DNA from: Sporopachydermia quercuum
Taxonomy: Eukaryota; Ascomycota; Sporopachydermiomycetes; Sporopachydermiales; Sporopachydermiaceae
NCBI GenBank assembly: GCA_001599295.1
Contig: BCGN01000008.1
Coordinates: forward strand, 868,001 to 932,000
Direction of reading: 5' to 3'
DNA: 64,000 nucleotides
Shown: positions 61,447-64,000 of the stretch, piece after piece
How the letters are laid out: every line of letters starts with the position of its first letter
Numbering within the stretch: the first letter of the stretch is position 1
Translations under genes and position numbers: made by a program
Notes under the pieces: generated by a model
The model's input: only the letters and a program-made list of their open reading frames with translations
What the model was told of the DNA's origin: nothing
Databases searched by the model: none

Positions 61447-62344
61447 CCGCTTACTTTTATGAAACTGTGAATTTGTTTTCTTCCTTTCACATAGTATCGC
61501 TATCACCTCTTATCTGTTTATTAATTAAGAAAAATAACATTCTGTTTATTGTTATTTCATTAAGTAGGGGACTTATACTTACAGTTCTCAGTACACGGTG
61601 GAGTATCAGAATGCTCCTGTCTCCTGTAAGTTCAATCATAGAAGTTCAACGAAATCATTCATCATTTGTGAACAAAACATGCGGACATCCTTACCCCACT
61701 CGGCTTCCCCTACTATCTATCTCCTTTTCATTCATTACATCAACGCCTATATCTCTCGCCTCTTGCTCATCACCGTCATAAACGACTAGACCCTCTCACC
61801 ACATCTCATCGTAAAGGAACAAACGCGTCAAAATAAGCTTTCTACTTAAACGCGTTGAGTTTCTCCAAGTTTGGTCCTAATTAGGTAATTTTCATTAATA
61901 CACCAAACTCCAGTGAATTTTCATTTCTTTTCTATTTACCTATCTTTACTCTCTCTCCTTCAAAATGACAACTTTCACCAAGATCAACATAACATAAATG
62001 TAAAACAACAATCTAATATCATGATTAAGTGATTGACTTTGGAACTCAATCTTGCTTTTTGTAAAGGTTCAAGCAAATGTCAGTAGAACATTCTACTTCG
62101 CTGTTGATCACCATTACTTTATATAGGTCTAGTTAAGGGTGAATAAACCAATCTTTAACAACCAAGTCAATAGATTGTCAACTACTGAAAGCAATTCGTC
62201 ACAACCAAGCTTTGCAAACTAGGCACCATCAATTAATTAAACTCGATATTTGTTGGTTAATTTAGAGTACCTAGAATAGTCTACAGTTGATCTAATCAAT
62301 CATCAGTTATATAGGCCAAATCTCTATCCAAAGCGCATATCAAA
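61447..62344. other. MCM5 promoter region
   Basis: About 900 bp. Two MluI cell-cycle boxes at 61823 and 61850; nothing else recognised. A 122-codon frame overlapping the tRNA-Lys end is not protein-like. Confidence 0.6.
61823..61855. promoter_or_regulatory. Pair of MluI cell-cycle boxes upstream of MCM5
   Basis: AAACGCGTC (ACGCGT at 61823-61828) and AAACGCGTT (ACGCGT at 61850-61855), 21 bp between them, about 490-520 bp upstream of the MCM5 ATG. ACGCGT is the MBF site that drives G1/S replication genes in yeasts. Two copies with the same flanking AA are unlikely by chance in CpG-poor DNA. The distance to the ATG is somewhat long, which a long leader could explain. Confidence 0.75.

Positions 62345-64000
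<1,656 letters not shown>

Overview
The window looks like a chromosome arm segment from a budding yeast (Saccharomycotina): compact AT-rich DNA, orthologues of classic yeast genes (VPS13, RAX2, ARX1, DUO1, HAP3, RFT1, PPH3, GDH1, MCM5), short spliceosomal introns with GTAAGT/GTATGT donors and CTAAC branch points, and tRNA genes with a Ty3-like fossil between them. CTG is read as leucine: the invariant last Leu of the PPH3 C-terminal YFL is a CTG codon, so this is not a CUG-Ser or CUG-Ala yeast. At least 12 introns in about 17 protein genes is a lot for this subphylum and suggests a lineage outside the intron-poor Saccharomycetaceae. I cannot name the species.

Layout, left to right: end of an unidentified gene (1-120); MFS nodulin-like transporter (417-2164, -); mitochondrial FMT1 (3893-5230, +); VPS13 (6199-16813, -, three exons including a 9-nt exon); a 3.1-kb gene-free stretch with a run of small hairpins; FGGY ribulokinase-type kinase (19960-21660, +); RAX2 (23309-27505, +); ARX1 (28109-29911, -); an unrecognised acidic 691-aa protein with a 12-nt minisatellite (30763-32838, +); ARP10 (33152-34381, -); NUC1 (35028-36707, +, three exons); PYC1 (38625-43058, +, six exons, three of them 21, 8 and 13 nt); DUO1 (44653-45381, -); HAP3 (46508-47692, -); RFT1 (49002-50750, +, intron near the stop); PPH3 (51276-52281, +, 17-nt first exon); a 4.4-kb gene-free stretch; GDH1 (56642-58018, +); tRNA-Gly(GCC) (-); a broken Ty3/gypsy gag-protease fossil; intron-bearing tRNA-Lys(CUU) (+); and the first 552 codons of MCM5, running off the right edge, with two MluI cell-cycle boxes in its promoter.

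Most genes are ordinary housekeeping loci that do not form one pathway. Loose links exist: MCM5 and DUO1 (DNA replication, spindle) both have ACGCGT boxes upstream; PYC1 and GDH1 supply oxaloacetate and glutamate; HAP3 encodes a subunit of the CCAAT-binding complex that controls respiratory and, in S. cerevisiae, some nitrogen genes.

The most interesting signals are hidden at splice level: microexons of 8, 9, 13 and 21 nt whose inclusion exactly restores invariant family motifs in PYC1 and VPS13. Next is a CpG/TTCCG-rich block of about 13 kb (about 3.7-17.0 kb, FMT1 plus VPS13 and their flanks) in otherwise CpG-poor DNA. Third, the scattered single N bases fall almost only on third codon positions, so they probably mark polymorphic sites. 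I saw no CRISPR array, intact transposon or obvious undescribed multi-gene system.
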